Position numbers and translations under genes: made by a program. From NCBI RefSeq assembly GCF_014651035.1, contig NZ_BMWC01000005.1, positions 530,420 to 594,419 of the forward strand: a stretch of 64,000 nt of DNA, read 5' to 3'. Positions 61,577 through 64,000 of the stretch are shown here, piece after piece. Each line of letters starts with the position of its first letter. Within the stretch, counting starts at the first letter, position 1. The notes beneath the pieces were generated by a model that searched no databases, was not told where the DNA came from, and saw only the letters and a program-made list of their open reading frames with translations. The stretch comes from Streptomyces lomondensis. GTDB lineage: Bacteria > Actinomycetota > Actinomycetes > Streptomycetales > Streptomycetaceae.

Positions 61577-62437
61577 GTGTCTGTCCACCCGTCTGGAGTT
61601 CTCTCGCGTACGACACACCGTGTCCCGGCGCTGCTGCGCTCCTGCCATCCGGAGCCTGCGCTCGCCGTGACGGTGTTCGTGACGGCACTGGCCATCGCGG
61701 CGGGCCGCGGGCCGGCGGGATCGGCGGCGGTGGCCGCGGCCGTGCTGGCCGGCCAGCTCTCGATCGGCTGGTGCAACGACGCGGCCGACGCACCACGCGA
61801 CACGGCCTGCGGGCGCTGCGACAAGCCGGTGGCCACCGGCGAACTCCCGCCCCGGGCGGCGGCCGTCGCGGCCGGGGCGGCCCTGGGGCTGTGCATGCCG
61901 CTGTCACTGCTGAGCGGCGCCGCCGCGGGAGCGGCACACCTGGCGGGCGTAGCGGCCGGCTGGGCCTACAACCTGCGACTGAAACACACGGTGCTCTCAC
62001 CACTGCCCTATGCCGCGGCCTTCGGCGCACTGCCGGCCTACGTCACCCTCGGTCTGCCGTCGCCGTCCTGGCCCGCCTGGTGGGCGGTGACAGCGGGAGC
62101 GTTGCTGGGCGTGGGGGCGCACCTGGTGAACGTCCTTCCGGACATCGAGAACGATCTCGCGACCGGTGTGCGCGGGCTGCCGCAGCGGCTGGGCCGTCCA
62201 GCCTGCCGGTGGCTGGCCCCGCTCGTGATGCTCGCGGCCATGGGCGTGGTCGTCGCAGGGCCGCCCGGGCCGGTGGAGATCTCGGACTGGGTACTGGCGG
62301 CAGCGGCCGGGATCGTCGCTGTCGCGGGTACGGCTGTGCCGTCGGGGGCCCGGAGCAGGTGGCCGTTCCGGGCCGCGATCGTGGTGGCCGGCATGGCGGT
62401 GGCACAGCTCCTGCTCAGGGGCTCGGACATGGCCTGA
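61577..62437 (+). CDS. UbiA-family prenyltransferase
   Basis: 286 residues from GTG 61577 (VSVHPSGVLS). A membrane protein with about eight hydrophobic segments and the two Asp-rich prenyl-diphosphate-binding motifs: NDAADAPRD in the second helix region and DIENDLATG later. GAHLVNVLPD precedes the second motif. UbiA enzymes attach prenyl groups to aromatic or other acceptors. Sharing a 46-base divergent promoter region with the phenolic-lipid operon, it may prenylate that product, though a role in a separate pathway is possible. A TACCTT -10-like box close to the start suggests a leaderless mRNA. Confidence 0.87.
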   Translation: MSVHPSGVLSRTTHRVPALLRSCHPEPALAVTVFVTALAIAAGRGPAGSAAVAAAVLAGQLSIGWCNDAADAPRDTACGRCDKPVATGELPPRAAAVAAGAALGLCMPLSLLSGAAAGAAHLAGVAAGWAYNLRLKHTVLSPLPYAAAFGALPAYVTLGLPSPSWPAWWAVTAGALLGVGAHLVNVLPDIENDLATGVRGLPQRLGRPACRWLAPLVMLAAMGVVVAGPPGPVEISDWVLAAAAGIVAVAGTAVPSGARSRWPFRAAIVVAGMAVAQLLLRGSDMA

Positions 62438-63044
62438 CCCCGGGCCCGGCCCCGAGTAGCGGCGGCGCTGTCGGGGCGATCGGACGGACCTTCGTTCAGC
62501 GGGTGCTGCGCTCCGGCCGCCCGCGTGATGCCTGCACGCGCCATGCCGTGACCCCGCCAGCGGAGGAAGGCCCGCCTCAGGAAGCACAGCGGAAGGCGAC
62601 ACCTGTACCGCTCGCGACGTTCCCGTAAGTCGGCCGGTGCCTGAACAGACCAGGCGATGAACACGCCGTGCCACAGCGCACCCGCGGATCCGGCAGACCC
62701 GCCCCACAGTGACCCGAGGAGCATCGCAAACCGGCCCGCACAACGCCCCGTCACCGGGGAAGAGCAGTCATCGCCCTGCCGTCGGGCGAACGTGATGAGG
62801 ACGTGACTGTCTGTGGCGGAAGACCTCATGATCGTGCTCGCAGACCTGGTCCGGGATGACCTCATACGACATGAGCAAGCCTCGCCAGCGCATGGGCCTG
62901 TACCGCACCGTCCTGCACGAGGGCCTGCACGACGACCTGCCCCGCTACCTGACGGACATGCCGTCGCCACGCTGACCTCGCACCCATCAAGGTTGACCCC
63001 CAGCACGCTCGCCCCGGGGATGCGTGAAACCGCCAGAACAGAGC
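62438..63044. other. Intergenic/decayed region; weak ORF at 62871-62975
   Basis: No complete gene is convincing. ATG 62871 opens a 34-residue frame (MSKPRQRMGLYRTVLHEGLH and 14 more residues, with LPRYLTDM) that looks like the start of a small helical regulator-like protein cut short at TGA 62973. The long minus-strand frame through here has no start or family. The stretch is probably residue from recombination next to the tRNA-derived site. Confidence 0.4.
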
Positions 63045-63094
63045 AGGCGCCTTCTAAGCGCTTGGCCGCAGGTTCGAGTCCTGCCGGGGGCGCA
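63045..63094 (+). other. 3' half of tRNA-Arg (anticodon TCT): att-like site
   Basis: The anticodon stem-loop (gcgc-cttctaa-gcgc, anticodon TCT), the variable region, the T arm (GCAGG-TTCGAGT-CCTGC) and the 3' acceptor strand CGGGGGC followed by GCA are present. The D arm and the matching 5' acceptor strand GCCCCCG are not found upstream. A tRNA 3' half followed by its own terminator is the typical leftover of integration by a tyrosine recombinase at a tRNA gene. Confidence 0.7.
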
Positions 63095-63101
63095 AGTCTC
63101 C

Positions 63102-63126
63102 GCCCTCCCTTTGGGGAGGGCTTTTT
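63102..63126 (+). terminator. Intrinsic terminator after the tRNA-Arg fragment
   Basis: GCCCTCCC (63102-63109), loop TTTG, GGGAGGGC (63114-63121), then TTTTT: a canonical intrinsic terminator, 7 bases after the tRNA 3' end. Confidence 0.9.
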
Positions 63127-63426
63127 GCTGGTCAGGGCGGGTGGCGGCCGACCCGCCGAAGCCCCGGACGCCCTCTTGATGATCAAGGGCGGGCTCCGGG
63201 GCTGTCCGGCTGTCGCCGGGTTTCGCGGGTGGCCGTGTCGGATACGTGTCGAAGTTCTGGGCCTCGGCGGCGTCAGCCGGTGGACGGCTACTGAGTGAGA
63301 TCTCCGACAGCTTCGAGCCGTCTCTTCAGGTCGGGCAGCTGGCCCTCGCTGCATCAGGCTAGGTCACCAGGAGCACGGCCACGGCTTCCGGCCCACTCAC
63401 CACCTGGGCGGGCGCTATCCCGTCGT

Positions 63427-63942
63427 TCAGCCACTTCGTCCGTCGCCTGTGTTGATCGCGTTGTACACCTCGCTGCCCGGCTCGTAGCGGACCAAGATCT
63501 CGTCGATCCGCGTATCGAAGTCGACGGCCTGTCCGTTGGACAGCCAGCTCTGCCGAGAGCCCACACATCTCCGCCTCGCACACAGGTGCGGAGTGATGAG
63601 GGACCAGCTGCACCAGGCACGCCAGCGCACCCAGCGATTCGAGGTGCCAAGTCCCGTCGAGGGGAGGAAATCCGGTGTCATGCCCCTCGGGCGAATAGCC
63701 GATGTCATGCCGCCATGCCGCAGCTACAAGGAGATCCCGGTCCGCCTCGGACGCAGCCGCGGAAGCCTCGCGAGCCCGAACAGCCACGGCCTGAGTGTGC
63801 GGCCAGCGGTTCCCGAGCGGAAGAAGCAGGGACTCAGCGAGTTCCGCCGCTCCCTGAGGCGTGTCCAGCGCAGAAGGCGTGGATGGAACGGTAGCCGAGT
63901 CGAGCAGTGAGCCGACAGACCGCGATCGAGGGGCACGGATGG
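63427..63942 (-). pseudogene. HD-domain phosphohydrolase gene, frameshifted and cut by an IS
   Basis: The minus strand encodes LLLPLGNRWPHTQAVAVRAR followed by LLVAAAWRHDIGYSPEG with the metal-binding HD pair, TGFPPLDGTWHLESLG, LVQLVPHHSAP and MCGLSAEL, all typical of actinobacterial HD-domain proteins. After AEL, near 63545, the similarity moves to another frame (VDFDTRIDEILVRYEPGSEV), so a frameshift with loss of sequence has occurred. Upstream, the frame runs open into the IS end at 63943 without a proper start, so the 5' end is separated. The gene is not expected to be functional. Confidence 0.68.
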
Positions 63943-64000
63943 TGTCTAGTCCCAGGTGATGCTTGACGTTCTGGTCCCAGCTGATGCTTGACGGTGGGCC
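63943..64000. mobile_element. End of an insertion sequence (IS481-like) running off the window
   Basis: From 63943 the sequence tgtctagtcccaggtgatg resembles the terminal repeat of IS481-type elements. It holds two 19-bp direct copies, 63949-63967 and 63974-63992, differing at one base, as expected for transposase-binding sites near an IS end. The transposase gene would lie to the right. The family call rests on resemblance of the end sequence only. Confidence 0.55.

Noticed and set aside
63011..63094. Complete tRNA starting at gccccgg 63011
   Set aside because: The possible 5' acceptor has a mismatch, the spacing to the anticodon loop is about 8 bases too long and no D arm forms.
62038..63354. 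Minus-strand open frame of about 438 residues
   Set aside because: It lies opposite UbiA and the tRNA-Arg fragment, has no recognisable family and an Arg/Ser/Ala composition typical of wrong-phase translation.

Overview
The window is very GC-rich, high-coding-density actinobacterial DNA. Genes are often GTG-started and packed with 4-base start/stop overlaps, and the families present (DUF397/Scr1-type regulators, DUF3618 proteins, a SrsABC-like phenolic-lipid operon) point to Streptomyces or a close relative. Truncated, frameshifted and fused genes, insertion-sequence remnants and a tRNA-derived att-like site suggest an accessory or chromosome-arm location.

Left flank (1-7.4 kb): the 3'-truncated start of a Wadjet-type JetA (DUF2397) gene, an EcsC-family gene, a decayed HTH/DUF397 pair, an in-frame fusion of an anti-sigma-type ATPase to the C-terminal part of a UvrD helicase, a DNA adenine-methylase-like gene with an N-terminal HTH, and an IS1380 remnant.

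Core (7.5-48.6 kb): thirteen genes on the minus strand, nearly all overlapping or a few bases apart, form one hybrid NRPS/PKS operon read from 48.6 kb down to 7.5 kb. It opens with four genes for a hydroxymalonyl-type ACP extender (3-hydroxyacyl-CoA dehydrogenase, FkbH-like, ACP, acyl-CoA dehydrogenase; no O-methyltransferase). Next is a 3.2k-residue synthase AT-ACP-KS-AT-ACP-aminotransferase-C-A(Gly-like)-T-half C. A free-standing malonyl-type acyltransferase follows, then three KS modules without their own AT (KS-DH-KR-ACP twice, then KS-ACP-C-A-T-E), then C-A-T, then KS-AT-(pseudo-KR)-ACP-C, a type II thioesterase and an Sfp-type phosphopantetheinyl transferase. The line therefore mixes cis-AT and trans-AT modules. 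By collinearity the product would be a beta-amino-acyl-Gly-diene polyketide carrying two more residues, one of them D-configured, and released without a TE domain, possibly by the terminal condensation-like domain. I do not recognise a known compound family with exactly this layout.

Right flank (48.6-64 kb): an intergenic region with an operator-like palindrome ahead of the operon, strong hairpin terminators, an ABC-2 exporter divergent from a TetR regulator (possible export/resistance), an OmpR-type two-component system with a small secreted protein, a YihY/BrkB membrane protein, a three-gene holin-like/DUF3618 envelope group, a truncated tsaC (Sua5/YrdC) copy, and a phenolic-lipid operon (type III PKS, methyltransferase, flavin hydroxylase) divergent from a UbiA prenyltransferase. 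The end carries the 3' half of tRNA-Arg with its terminator and an HD-domain pseudogene cut by an IS end at the right edge.
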